From Haliclystus octoradiatus (taxonomy: Eukaryota; Cnidaria; Staurozoa; Stauromedusae; Haliclystidae): 64,000 bases of DNA. The notes below the pieces were generated by a model. The model was not told the origin of the DNA, did not search any database, and saw nothing but the letters and a program-made list of their open reading frames with translations. Below, in pieces: positions 11,701 to 23,625 of this stretch (position 1 is its first letter; each line of letters starts with the position of its first letter). The translations under genes and the position numbers were made by a program. The stretch spans positions 38,478,261 to 38,542,260 of the forward strand of contig OU744446.1 of NCBI GenBank assembly GCA_916610825.1. The letters are read 5' to 3'.

Positions 11701-14700
11701 AATTTGAATTTACATGTTTCTTCAATTGGAAGTGATTTAAAAGAAATTTTGTTGTGAACTATTTAACATCCTTTTAATACAACTAATCAAACTTGCTTGT
11801 TACTTCTTGGCTTTTTTATCTTTGAATTTTCCGCCTTCAACTTACCTTATTTTTGTTTCCAATAAGGATGAATTGTCATTGTTTACAGTGTAAATAACTA
11901 AACTCGTTTTACATGGTAATAAAAGAAATGTACTTAAATTCTATGATGGGGAGCCAATAAACAATCAACCACATTACTATTACAATATGAAGACTAAGTA
12001 AAGGAGGTTTTAAACAGTAGAGCCAACAGCTCCCTTAGACTGTTTATTGTTTTTCAAATTTTCACAATATAATTTGGATGTTCTGAACTTTATTTTTCAT
12101 TATTGATACCGACATACGAATACGGATTTAGGATCATACGATTATTACACAATTTTATGTCAACATTCTCTAATCGATACCGTTTGGGATCTTGGTAATG
12201 TTTTCAATCATTATTGTACAAAGGGTTCAATCTTTATTTTAGGTCCTTTATGTTCCTGATAGTAGAATACAAAATGCTGTTGCTTATACATTTGCAAAGG
12301 GTCATGGTCTTGATGGCCCATGGGGCATTGCGATAGGTTAGTGTAATATTCGAGTGGACTTATTACGGCAATACAAATGTGTAGCATTTATTTTGATATA
12401 TTTTTCATATTTCCAACAAACAATTTGAGACAGGGATAGCTAAAGATTCCTCAACATTTGTATCACATTGAACTCCAGTGGTGATTTATATTTTTATTAG
12501 AAAACGTTTGATCACTGTCCTGGGTCTCTCCTGCCTTCTCCCTGTTTTGCCTCTACGCTACACGTTTTGTTATCCTGGAGTCAAATTAGTGCTTAAAATG
12601 GACTTCTTCTGCTTGCCAGACAGAATCAATTTGGAACATAGTATCTGTTCTGTGACAACATTTTGTCTTTTGATTACTGTACACGCAACAATGAAAGCAT
12701 GAAATTCAACTGCTTTGTGTGTTTTTTTCACCCATCATAATTGTGATGCTTAATTATTTTTTCTCTTTTTAGAAAACAACCAAGTTTATATTTCAAGTTT
12801 TACGTCAGATCAAATTCATATATATAATTTAGATACATGGAGGTTTGTTTCAAGATTAAACTTATTTTTAGCTAGCTTTAAAAAACATTATGAAAATCAA
12901 TTTCGTAAGTTATTTTCAACAGACAACTGGTGTGTTTTTTCCTGCAGTCAAATTGTTTAATCATGTAAAGATGATAAGTTTGTCCAGGATTCGATAAAAT
13001 GGGGGGATTTTTGGGACTGGAATCCCAGCAGGCTAACACAAATTCAGAAAAAAGGAAAAAATAGTTGTATTCAAGTTTTTTTAATCAGAAGTTTCTTTTC
13101 TCAGACAGAGAAATAAAACTGTGCAGCATATTTTCATGACAATAACCGTAAAGTAAAATTTTGAAAACGTTTGCATGATGAAATCACCCAAAAAAGTTTG
13201 GTAGGAAAATTTGGGATCCAACAAGAAACAATATGTTATTGAACATAATGATAACAAATATAACGTTTGCTCTTAATACTTTAGGAAATCCTTTTAGACA
13301 GAAATGTCTTTTATTGTTGTTGTAGATTCGAGAAATCATTTGGTAACGAAGAGGAACTAAATTGTCCAGGTAATTATACTTCTTAACATCAATAATTGTG
13401 CAAAGTATTATTACCGTATTTTTGTTTTTCAAAACTAAAACTTGATTACCTGTTTCAATCTTGTAACTATTTTCATAACTTTGCCGAGTAAATGTAAGCC
13501 AATAGGCCTACTAAGCTATCATTCAATATCTACAGCATGTAACTTTTAGCAAATGTATGACGATTATATGCAGAGTTGAATCAATAGACTAATGATGTTT
13601 GTATATTACTGAAGTGACCGCTCAGACAGGTGACTGCTTATAAAGGTGATAGCAGCTTTTTCTACTCTTCATAAAGTTTCAATGGGTCTCAGTGTTTATA
13701 TAGTATAATATTTAATTCTTACAGAGGGGATTGCCATTGGTGGAAGTCTTAAGGCTTTATTTGTCGCAAGTTTTCTATCAGACAGTGTTGTTAAGTATGG
13801 GTTGGATGGAAATTATGAAGGAACTGTAAGTCTTTTTATAGATTATTTATGTTATTTTCATGTGGTTATTACTAACAAATTGTTGGGACTAGCTTAGATT
13901 TATAAATGAATTGCATTGCTTTATAGTTTTCATAAATGTTGTTGAATCATTGTGAACTTGATTTTATTGGAACTTCAAATTATTACCACTTTATTGACTG
14001 AGAAAATAGTGTGACATACAGTGCAAATTATCAAATGTTAGATTGATTAAATTATGCTAATAAAGAGGAACGTTAACTTACATCAAGTGCTTACTAATTC
14101 TGTTTGAAGGTCGCATAAAGCAAAAAAGAAGATGAGCAGTCACTGACTCTAATTTATCTATTCGCTTACAAATTCAAATACAAATGTGTTTGAATTTTCA
14201 TTGTTATAACTTTATAAGCTTGTATTTTGTTGTATTTGGAGGTTATTCGTGATCATCATCTCCTTAAAGGGTAAATATCCATTTTTTAAACATATATTAC
14301 TTTTATAATCCTTGAAGGCCATAAAATTGACCATCGCGCCTTGGGGGCTCAAAGTTGAAAAATCTAGAGGACCCTCCTGAAAACCATCTAAGATGAGTGA
14401 GGTTTCCACATATATATATATATAATGCCATTTCTCAAGCCACAAGTTAATGTGCATCACGCACTATATTCGAAGACGGAACTCAAGGGCCGCCGGTCAA
14501 TTTTCTGCCTTTAAAAATTGTTTTAGTTAAGTTTTCAATATGCATTATGCTTAAAGAAAAGGAATTTCATTCGAATTTGTGAAATACTACTTATTTTAAG
14601 GGGTTTTGAGATATGAACCTAAATTAAATAAATTTCACAATTCAAAAATAGCAATTTTTAGAACGAAAAATGAAACATTTCAAAGTGATCCTACTAATGA

Positions 14701-17203
14701 TTTACTAGTTAAAAAGAAACTACTAATCAGTCGCACGTATTCAAAATCAGTTAAAAAATCTGTGAAATCCTTTTGAATTAAATTCACAGGATATTCAAAG
14801 ACTTATTTTTATATTAATATTATAATGGTAACAAGTTTATTTAATTGTGAAATTGAAAATTTTAAATCAATATCTCTGCAATAATGTAATATTATTTGCT
14901 TTTAATGTAATATTGTAAAATAATTCTGTTGATATTTTACAGGCCCGAGGATGTTGCATTTTTAGATAACGACCAGTTACTTGTTAGCAGTCATTATTCA
15001 GATGTAATTTTGCTATTCAATTCATCTTCAGGTATTATTAGATTTATACCAGACGGCTATGTTAATTAGGTTGAAATATTAAAGCTGATAACCGACTATA
15101 TGGCTGGTAAAGCTACACTTAGAAACACATGTTAATCTGAATGTTTATAAGCCATTAGATTTATTCAATTATTCATTATCAATTTGAACTTTGTTGTTGT
15201 GGATTTTTCAATATATTTTTTAATTAGTCATCTATCAACAAACTGGTTAAACTGGAAGCTCTTTTCCGCCGGGGTGCTGGGGGTTGATCAATTAGTATTT
15301 TTGAAGCTTTTGTTCATGTTTGCCTTTTTGACCAATAAGGCTCCTGCTAGGGATGGGACCCAAGACCCTGCGTGTCATCGCCCTCGCCACTACGACATCA
15401 TGATTGCGCAGTTTGATGTTGAAGTACCTTAATGATCGTTGGTAGTCAAAACAGGAATTTATTCACCTATACCTTTCAATCCTTTCGAATCTAAAAAGTA
15501 AAACATGGTCATTTCTCGAATTCCACTATTATGATCTTAAAATTAATTAGAATGTTCTAAAATTGACTTGAAAAGTTATACATTAACAAAATATATAGTT
15601 AAAGGAATAATTATGTTGTATGTACCATTGTAGGGATGTACGCATGCATGTAAATACTGTACACATTTGACAATGCTCCTCTTATGTTTGAAATTTACAA
15701 CAATTTTATGTCTTGTTTTAGGAAGATTTCTCAAGGTATTCACAGAAATTGAGCGTCCTGTTGGCATCACAGTTGGACTAGATAGGTATGCTTTCGATCT
15801 ATGAGTTGATTTCCATCCATTAGACATTGCAATTTATATTATATTGTATTATCTTATTTCAGACACGTCTATGCAACCAGCTATGAAGCTAATGCCGTTC
15901 TAAGATATAATGGAACTACAGGTAAAATACTGTTGGTGACTCAACCCAAGGCAATCCGTTTGATTTGAGAGGGAAATTGGTCCCTGTTCACCTGTATATA
16001 TAGTAACAGTGTATCCACCATTTATATAAAAACACCATTTGCAGGTAACTGTCATTGAGTCAATGTTCCAAGTGACTGCTATGGTTGAGCACATCCTTTA
16101 TACCTTCAGTTGCTGATAATGATTGCTCTACGTCAGGCTCTCCGTCCGTCAACGATCAGCATTACTTAGTCTTAGCAATCTACTTCCTCTGTTATGGTAC
16201 CCACGTAGTTGTATATATCTGTTGTTTTCCCTTTTACCAATGTATCATGTCTGATCCTTCTGGATGTAGATCGACAACCAGTTCTGCCCACTAAATTTAA
16301 TTTCAAAAAAAAAAAAAATTTGTGTAGTTCAAATGTTTCTGTTTTATCATTCAATTTTCATTGGGCCATATTATCCGTATATTTGGTAGATATTTGGTAT
16401 TACATCCGGATATTATACCCGCATGTAACATGTTATGTAGTGTTTGAATGTGGATGTATGTGTGTATCAATAGGTCGAATGATGGATGTTTTTGCTGCGG
16501 GTCAAAGTCTTTATGGTCCTTCGAGCGTGAGGTAAGCTGTTGTTAAATGTACTTAATAATATCAATAATCAATTCAGTTTCAAATCATATCAGTATCAAC
16601 TAAACCTTGTATAAATTACACTTCAATAAGAATAGCTTTCTATAACAGATATACATTGCATTCGTATCAACACTGCAACCTTGGGTGTAGTGGTTAGGGC
16701 ATTGGACCTCGGACCGCAGGGTATCTTGGGTTCAATCCCTGACTGGGTCATTATTGGTTGGCTAGTTTGTGTCCATTAATAACCAGGTGTCCATTAAACT
16801 CACAAACGCCCCCACAATCAAAATATACTAACCGACTAACAAACCATCTCTGAAAAATAAAACAAGCTACAAGCTACTAGATAACTCGGTTTATGATAAA
16901 ATAATAAATCCACACATTAAAATGAAAGCATTTTGACGTGTTGTTTGATTTATGAACAACAAATAATAAATATATCATCGAAATTAATCACCCGGTGATT
17001 AGCATACGTTTAATTTTCTATTATAATAAATATTTTTAAATTTTTTATACATTTTTATATTTATTTATAGTTTTGCCGATCAAAGATCTATGTACTGTAC
17101 AAGTTATAATAATGATAAAGTAATATTATTTAACACAACATCAAGTATAATGTTTAATTTACCTTTAAAGCAATCGTTTCAAGATAGACATATAGAATTA
17201 TAA
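7862..17203 (+). CDS. NHL-repeat (six-blade type) beta-propeller protein
   Basis: Exons read by eye: 7862-8001, 10628-10708, 11218-11329, 12243-12336, 12773-12842, 13326-13369, 13725-13825, 14943-15031, 15722-15785, 15863-15921, 16474-16531, 17071-17203. Phases agree at every junction except 13825/14943, where a small exon (phase 0 to phase 2) seems to be missing; 14219-14241 fits the phases but its residues are not persuasive. The protein is about 350 aa. After a Ser-rich N-terminus of about 60 residues, it shows repeated L(F/Y)V(A/S)S(F/H)..D.V..(Y/F) strands followed by P(E/W)(G/D)(I/V)A turns, the signature of NHL or SMP-30-like propellers. No RING, B-box or signal peptide is seen, so this is a stand-alone propeller; function is unknown. 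The ATG at 7862 is chosen because only this frame splices into the propeller; an out-of-frame ATG precedes it at 7848. Confidence 0.8.
8542..8681 (-). pseudogene. Inverted pseudo-copy of propeller exon 1
   Basis: On the minus strand this repeats the coding part of exon 1 almost base for base. Its start codon is ACG instead of ATG, one Gln codon (CAA) has become TAG, and the donor is altered by an inserted TA. It can therefore not act as an alternative first exon. Confidence 0.85.
8785..8953. mobile_element. pogo/Tigger-like MITE, TA-flanked
   Basis: Terminal inverted repeats of the AGTGTAACCCGCTTAAGTG type at both ends, with TA dinucleotides immediately outside (8783-8784 and 8954-8955). The inner TTATCCGAAT phrase resembles pogo/Tigger ends. 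No coding capacity. A truncated copy in the opposite orientation lies at about 9918-10039. Confidence 0.8.
9024..9050. repeat. (GAAT)n microsatellite
   Basis: Six to seven perfect tetranucleotide units in intron 1 of the propeller gene. Confidence 0.85.
9918..10039 (-). mobile_element. Truncated second copy of the pogo-like MITE
   Basis: Matches the reverse complement of 8785-8890. It shares GAAACCCTATAAACTATTTT, TCTGGTCAAGT and the terminal CACTTAAGCGGGT(T/C)ACACT. The other terminus is lost. Confidence 0.75.
10041..10455. repeat. Interspersed repeat family R1, copy interrupted by a MITE
   Basis: Begins GGATT(T/C)GATAAAATGGG and ends near AAAAAGTTTGGAAGCAAA. A related stretch at about 12985-13225, in intron 5 of the same gene, has the same beginning, the GGACT...AGTCC/AATCCC phrase, the long CAAGTTTTT run and the same end. 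This copy carries a TTAA-flanked MITE inside it, and the other does not. Class unknown. Confidence 0.65.
10129..10247. mobile_element. TTAA-flanked MITE
   Basis: TTAA stands on both sides (10125-10128 and 10248-10251). The ends are inverted: AGTGCACATGACACG on the left, CGTGTCGTGTCCACT on the right, with A-runs just inside. A TTAA target duplication is known for piggyBac and Kolobok elements. It is inserted into repeat R1. Confidence 0.75.
12985..13225. repeat. Interspersed repeat family R1, uninterrupted copy
   Basis: Second copy of the repeat at 10041-10455, lacking the TTAA-flanked insertion. It lies in intron 5 of the propeller gene. Confidence 0.6.
15200..15395 (-). mobile_element. Degraded tRNA-derived SINE
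   Basis: On the minus strand it starts with a GTAGTGGCGAGGGCGATGAC-like A-box region, followed by a CGCAGGGTCTTGGGTCCCATCCC B-box region, and then the family body with the CCCCGGCGGAAAAGAG phrase before the tail. Same family as the copies near 16.7, 40.7 and 50.3 kb. Lies in intron 8 of the propeller gene. Confidence 0.6.
16678..16880 (+). mobile_element. tRNA-derived SINE
   Basis: The head reads like a tRNA: an A box in GGTGTAGTGGTTAGGGC and a B box in GGGTTCAATCCC about 40 bases further on. A body related to the other copies follows, ending with an A-rich tail near ATAAAACAAGCTAC. Inserted in the last intron of the propeller gene. Confidence 0.75.
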
Positions 17204-19326
17204 TATATTTAAAAATTAATTTAATAGCAACTAGTTCTAAAACAGTCATGAATGAAACATTATTATATAGTTATTTATTTTATTTATTGTAGAAAATTAT
17301 GATGTGTATACTAGGTAATATTTTAAAGGACATGTCCGTATGAATAGCAAGTTTGGAATACATTACAAATTTTTATCAGATTTAAATCAATCATCGTTTG
17401 TGAGTTTTTACTGAATTTTATACACAATCACGTGTCTCTAAGATAGTACCTCCTTAGATTTTCAGATAAGTTCAAGTCGAGTCGACTTTGGCGAGGTATT
17501 TGAATACAGATCAGGTCATTTCGGGTTATTTACCATTTGAGCAATATCTAAACTAAAACCCTTTAAAAGTTTTTTTTTAATATCCAACCATATTTACTAA
17601 ACAAACTAAAAATCGAAATAAAACATAACTACTTTAGCAAACTTATAATAAAACAACTATCTATAAAGTGTTTGAGAAACTCAAATGTATCTATGATGCT
17701 TTGAGCATTGCCCCTCTGAATAATTGACATGCTGATTTTTCAAAGGAGTTTGTTCAAAAACGGCTGCTCTATTGAGACATGATTGAGATCAAGTAAGCAA
17801 GAGCCCCTACCTCATGTCCTACTGCATGAAACTGAGAGTAGTGGCACATGTTCTAGATTGTTTGGTCTGTGACACAGGTTACCTATACCCCAGGACTGAC
17901 AACCAAATGCTTTGAAATGAGGTTAACAGTGATCATTCCCTGAGAATCATATGCAGTGGAGAAAGAAAGACAAGAAAGTATTGACGTGAGCCATTTGGGC
18001 CTCCGTACAAACCTGTGAAACTCATGGTTGTCAAGTCACGGTTGTAGTTATCGGTTATATAGGTCATTATAGGTTCTGTTGAAAGGCTTGATGGTTGAAT
18101 TGTCGCCTTTTTTTCTTTGATGAATGCCGTCCTGTCGTATAGAATCATCTAGGACACAGCCGACTTTACTTAGAGGCTTGGTAAGCAGAAAAGTTTTAAC
18201 AGTACGTCATTATACTTGGCTTGGTTGTCAATTTATTAATTGGAAGAGACGAAACACATATCAATCAATCAATCAATTCAGTTTCCTAACAATTATTGTT
18301 TCTATTTATTTATCATTTCAAATTTTTTACAAATTATTGATAAATCCCGATTTTCATTTTGAATCAGAAAGCATCGGTACTGAGTCATTGTAGTTTGTAT
18401 TCTCGGCAGTCTACAATGCATATACCGATACTGTTTCCTGGTCCGATTTTGGAAACCAGACGTTATAAGAACAAATTAGTATACTCTATATAGTCATATA
18501 AAAAGTTATCAATGTATGGTGCGTTAATCTAAACGTCGTTGAATACAGATATCATATATAATAATATTAGATTAGGTGGATTTATTATTTTAAATATTCA
18601 ATAAATAAATGGTTTCTGGTTGATAGATCGGATTGATCCGATACGAACGTAATAATCCGATATCTATATGCAGATTTTATAAATCTAATGATGTGCGATC
18701 TTCTAGTGAAGTTATTAAAACTAGTTTCATAACTAATACATTATTCCTTTGTATAATATTTTTATTTATTATTCTGGATTAAACAAATCGTTTATTACTA
18801 AATTAAATATTAACAAAACAACAATTTAAATTTTCGTACTGCTTCGAATTATGCTTTCAAATGGAATTACAGCTACAAAATAAAAAAATGTTTGCTTTTG
18901 ATATGAGGTTTCAATATCATTGCAATCGATGCAATTAAATTAACGAAATTAATTTATAATATAAAAAATTAGGATATTTTTATCAAGCGTTTTAATTTGA
19001 TGTGAATGTGGAATGTTAAAATAATTCCGTAGATATTTCACGCAACTATTATTAATCAACTTATTTCAAGATGTCTGTTTCTTTGATATAATACTATGTC
19101 GTAAAATAATTGTATAATTGCGTAACGATACTATCGGTGTAACAAAATTGTGTTATCATAATATATCCCGATATCTATCTATCATAACATATATGATATT
19201 CCGAAATATTCCAATATCTAAGTCCAATGTTTGAAAGGAAATGTTTCGCTAATAATAAGAACCAACAAATACCCTGTGAATATAATTATTATTTAGTGTA
19301 ATAACAATCAAGTTGTTCTCTGTATG
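17204..19326. other. Intergenic region between convergent genes
   Basis: The propeller gene ends at 17203 (+) and the LRR gene ends at 19327 (-), so this is a 3'-to-3' spacer. It is AT-rich, with a short (ATCA)n run near 18260 and no frame above 90 codons. I see no gene or recognisable element. Confidence 0.6.
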
Positions 19327-20439
19327 TTACGTATCAATTGTAAATTTCTTTATAACATCTTTCTTTACCGTGACTCTCACAGGTGACCGTGCACATTTAT
19401 AAGGGATAATTTCATCTGACGTAAGATAATGCTCATTTTCACTATTACTTCGTGTTCTTCTATGATTATTAGCATCATCGAAAGCAAATGATTTGAAAAT
19501 ATAAACACTATCTGCTTCACATTCTTCAAAAGATTGTTTAACAGATGAAAATGAAAGTGGTTTCTTTTCTTCGTTAATTTTTAAATCCATTTTCTCTGTA
19601 TCGTCTTTTGATCTTTTTCGAAATCGTTTGGATAATCTTCTTGTAAATGGGATAAGATTAAGACTTAATCTTCTTTGATGACGATGTGTATTAGGTAATG
19701 TAATTTTTAACTCACGTAAATTATCTTGTAATTTAATCACTTTAACTGTTGATAATAGTAAACAAACTTCATCTGATAATGTATATAATTGATTATTATT
19801 TGCGTGAAATTCTTGTAAATTCTTTAATCGTGATATTGTATCTGGTAATTGATTGATTCCATTTCGAGCAACATTTAAAATCTTTAAAGATATCATTTTT
19901 GTTAATACTTCTGGAAATTCATTTAACTGATTACCTTCGACATTGAAGTTTGTAATTCGTGTTAAATACATCATACTCTCTGGCAAAGTACATATATCAT
20001 TAAAACTAACATCCAATGATTCCAAATTAGCAAGATGACATAAGCCATAAGGTAAAGTTCGTAAATAATTACTGTTTAAATTTAGTATAGTCAAATTAGT
20101 TAGTTCACACACTTGTGCTGGTAGGAAACTAATATGATTGTTTTGTAAATGTAGTTCTTCTAATTCAGTTAAACGAAGAACATCGTAAGGTAATGATTGG
20201 ATATAATTATTATCAAGTTTTAAGATATGAACATCCATCGATCGTTTGTAAACGTATGTGGGCGTGGTTCTTAATTGTCTTGTACTTAAATCGATTACTG
20301 TTTTACCATCCATAATATCTACACCTAACCACGATATACGTCGTCTAAAACTATCACCTCGTTTCCATGTAGTTTTTGGTGGAGGCTCTGTTGGATGATA
20401 CTCTCCTCTTTGGAGTAGATCAGAAACGGTTACGCCCAT
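19327..20439 (-). CDS. Leucine-rich-repeat protein with basic C-terminal tail
   Basis: 370 aa in one exon. About nine short LRRs of the L..L.L..N.(I/L)..LP type fill residues 46-248, close to the SHOC2/LRRC plasma-membrane-associated class, with neither a signal peptide nor a transmembrane helix. The tail (250-370) has a very basic stretch (RRLSKRFRKRSK, about 267-278) and many Ser. The first residues, MGVTVS, fit the MGxxxS N-myristoylation motif; with the basic stretch this suggests membrane attachment from the cytosol (inference). I start at 20439 rather than an in-frame ATG ten codons upstream because a strong acceptor (TTCCATTTCAG) ends four bases before this ATG. That acceptor implies a non-coding first exon or a trans-spliced leader. 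No enzyme domain is seen. Confidence 0.85.
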   Translation of the reverse strand: MGVTVSDLLQRGEYHPTEPPPKTTWKRGDSFRRRISWLGVDIMDGKTVIDLSTRQLRTTPTYVYKRSMDVHILKLDNNYIQSLPYDVLRLTELEELHLQNNHISFLPAQVCELTNLTILNLNSNYLRTLPYGLCHLANLESLDVSFNDICTLPESMMYLTRITNFNVEGNQLNEFPEVLTKMISLKILNVARNGINQLPDTISRLKNLQEFHANNNQLYTLSDEVCLLLSTVKVIKLQDNLRELKITLPNTHRHQRRLSLNLIPFTRRLSKRFRKRSKDDTEKMDLKINEEKKPLSFSSVKQSFEECEADSVYIFKSFAFDDANNHRRTRSNSENEHYLTSDEIIPYKCARSPVRVTVKKDVIKKFTIDT

Positions 20440-23400
20440 AGTCCTGAAATGGAATAGGAACATTGTCATTCATTTGTTTAAACATGAAAGACTGATTAAT
20501 TTTGACTAGTTATCGTCTGGTGGTGCTTATAAAGCCTAGAAGGTGAGTCCAATATGACTATTAGGTCCATATGGCGTTGGCTTGTCGATGGATTAAGTTA
20601 TTAACAGGACTATAGGAAGGAAGACCTATATAATCGGGTGATTGTGCAATAGGACAAGCTACTGCCTGACTACTGCTACGAGAAACTTTCCACCGATTGT
20701 TTTCACAAGATAATAGGATGACAATTAATGCTGATCATATTTTCTTGGTTTTTCTCTGACCATTTAACATTCGCACTTTTCGTAAGCAATATTGTTTTAT
20801 AAAACCGCAAACATTATTGAGAGGTTTGTTTTTATGCATTAAAACAATATTGATAAATATACCTTTCAGAATTATTGGAATTTTTCAATGCATGCTCAGC
20901 TAGAAGTGATAAACTTTACTGATGTCAACAATGAATCAGTCACAGTGAAAAACAACGTTCAACTGACTTGATATGTTACTTTATAAGGACAAGGGGTTAC
21001 ATTTCAAAGAGTCACAGCGAGTATTTTCCCACAAACGATTTCTTTGGTGGTGAACTCTCTTTTTATCTTTTGAACTTTTGTCACGTGTATACGTGGGTGC
21101 TTGCATGTTTGTTTATCGTTATAGTATTGACAGGGCGCGGGTACATAATAAGACAAAATGTCTTTATAGTGAGTTGTCTTAACAAATTTAAATATAATCT
21201 TTTGAAATATTTCACTTTTCTTTGCAAGCTCAGCTATACGGAAGCAGTAAACTGTATTCGCGTCAAAATTGGATAAATGTGATTATAAATGTATAGGAAA
21301 TAATTGACTTTAGGAAGTTAGATCTAGTCTAGAATTTGACACACGGAATGCCCTGAAAATGGTGGAATTAACAGTTTTTACTTTCACAATTTGAAGATTA
21401 TATATGCCTTTACTCCCTAGTAGTATAGAAACTTAGACAGTCACGTTATAGAAATGTAATACTCCCTTTTACTCCCTGAAATGAAACACAGCTTCCCTTT
21501 TCCCAAGCAAATGATCATGTACATTGGACAAGGCTTGAAAATCGAAATTAAGATTCATATATACTTGATAAAATCCGATATTTTTTTATCCAAGTTTTAT
21601 TTATACCTATAATAGAAAAAGATAGTAGATGAACAAATGCTAACATTGATCATAATTGTTCTGTACCACGATCAAATATTTCACTTTGATCATAAACATA
21701 TACCCTTGCGATCAAAAGTGGTGCGGCGGTATTTATAACATCTTCTGATACCTTCTTATAATTTTGATCATGATTTCTGCGAACTTTTAATAAGTCAATG
21801 CCTGCCCAACAGCTAATATAATACTTCTCGACGAGTTTGTCAAAATGAAACGGTATGCTTTAATAAAATGTTTAAATAAAAAGAACAAATAGTGAGAATT
21901 AGTAAAATACTTTCACGTTTTTTAAGAGAATTCGATATCATCTCAGATATCTCAAAAATAAAAAATAAATTTGTATCTACGCAATGATTTATGGCAACAT
22001 TTTCTATCTCAAATTTCTGTATATTCACTTAAAATTAATGAAATTATAACCAATTTCTCACCAATCTCACATATAGGAAATATTAGAGAATTGAAGTCTC
22101 ATTAATTAGGAATTCACAATTAATTAAACAGTTAACATCATATATATTTTAATAACTTTTACCTCATTAATCCAATAATTTATTCAAATTGAATATCCAA
22201 ACTCTTTTTATATATTCATCTCCTTTACGGCAAGTTGGTACCACGAAAAACTAATTTCTTTTTTACCTGAATGTCAACTGCTATCGTTGTGTAGCATCGT
22301 AAACTTCTGACTTTGTTTTTCCCCTTCAAAATACCAGTTGAGAGATGTTTGAACTCAATGGAAAGTTTGAATACCAAACGCGTCTTCTAACAACCTGTCA
22401 ATGAAGTACCAGTTGGTCACGTGATCATTCGAATAACACGGTGAATCGAATCAATGATCATTTTATTTTCAATTCCTTATTATTTTTGACGTCAGATTAA
22501 TGTGTCATTTCCTTTGTCATTCGTGTCATACTTAATGACAAATCTACTTTTAAAAGTCAGATAATGTTAAGCCTTGATCGATCAAAAATAAAGTTATGGG
22601 AAAACAGTCTAGTATAAAGATATATATGCTTCATCGATGGTTCGACATTTCGAAGTCTTTCTTTTTCGAAACATCGGAACAACTAATCAAATTGTGATTT
22701 TTATCGCTCTATATCTTTCATACTGAAATCGATTACAAAATATTAATAATTTCGTACTAACTTCGTTTATGAATTTATATTATTCTTCAAATATCTTTAT
22801 CCAAGTGTATTTTGATTTTGTCAAATATTCTTTGTTATTATCTAACTTTTTCCGTGTAAATTCCAATCATTTTCTTTCGATTTGATACATTTATGTTTCG
22901 GGAGTTTAAAATCTGTCACGCATTTACGTAACTTTCCCGGTTTACAAAATGAATTCGGCTAACTCTACGCCAACTCATTCTTTCTTATGCTTTAAATGGC
23001 TTTCGCACAAATAGAACTTGTGATTTATTTGAGCAGTTGTGAGCTAAATCAACTATATAATATAGCGTCAGTGAACCCGGTAGAATTGAGTAATTTGACC
23101 AATATTTGATATGAATAATCTATTATTTTGACTCAATGACACGTAAGCGAGGTTCTTCGCTAGGCAGTTACGCTCCATTTGGACAGATGCCAGTCACGTG
23201 ATTTTATGGACGAAAATGACATTTTTTGAGCCTCAAATCTTGTGTCTCCCAACTTTTATAAATAGTTGGCTCTGGCTATACATCACGTTATGAGTATAAT
23301 CACTGCCGTAACTACATGTTTCTCACCGTGTTTTTTTGCCAATTTTGCCCGACGAAATTGTCATTTTACCCGCAAAATAGTTGTGGCATTTTGCTTATTT

Positions 23401-23478
23401 GGGAGCTACAATATTATAATACTTTCGAAATTGCACGATTCCCATGAATATCATCTATCTACGAGTATATTTATATGC
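20440..23478. other. Intergenic region upstream of the LRR gene
   Basis: About 3 kb without a convincing gene. At 21640-21775 GATCA words are clustered (at least five). Around 22636-22682 an imperfect inverted repeat, GTTCGACATTTCGAA against TTCGAAACATCGGAAC, is seen. The promoter of the LRR gene should lie here, but I cannot place it. Confidence 0.5.
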
Positions 23479-23625
23479 CTAATTCCATCCCTTAACGTTT
23501 ACCGTGAGTTGATAAATCTAGGCTATAATTAAGCTAGAGTACCTAAAGGAAAGAATTCTCGAAATATTACATAGACATATATAAAACTTATTCCAATTAT
23601 AATATTTATTAAAACTATTACAAAT

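Noticed and set aside
20968-21276. 102-codon frame with hydrophobic segments upstream of the LRR gene
   Set aside because: Low-complexity AT-rich translation with no recognisable domain and no splice or promoter support.
21640-21775. Cluster of GATCA words as a regulatory array
   Set aside because: The words are short and spacing irregular; in this composition I cannot exclude chance.
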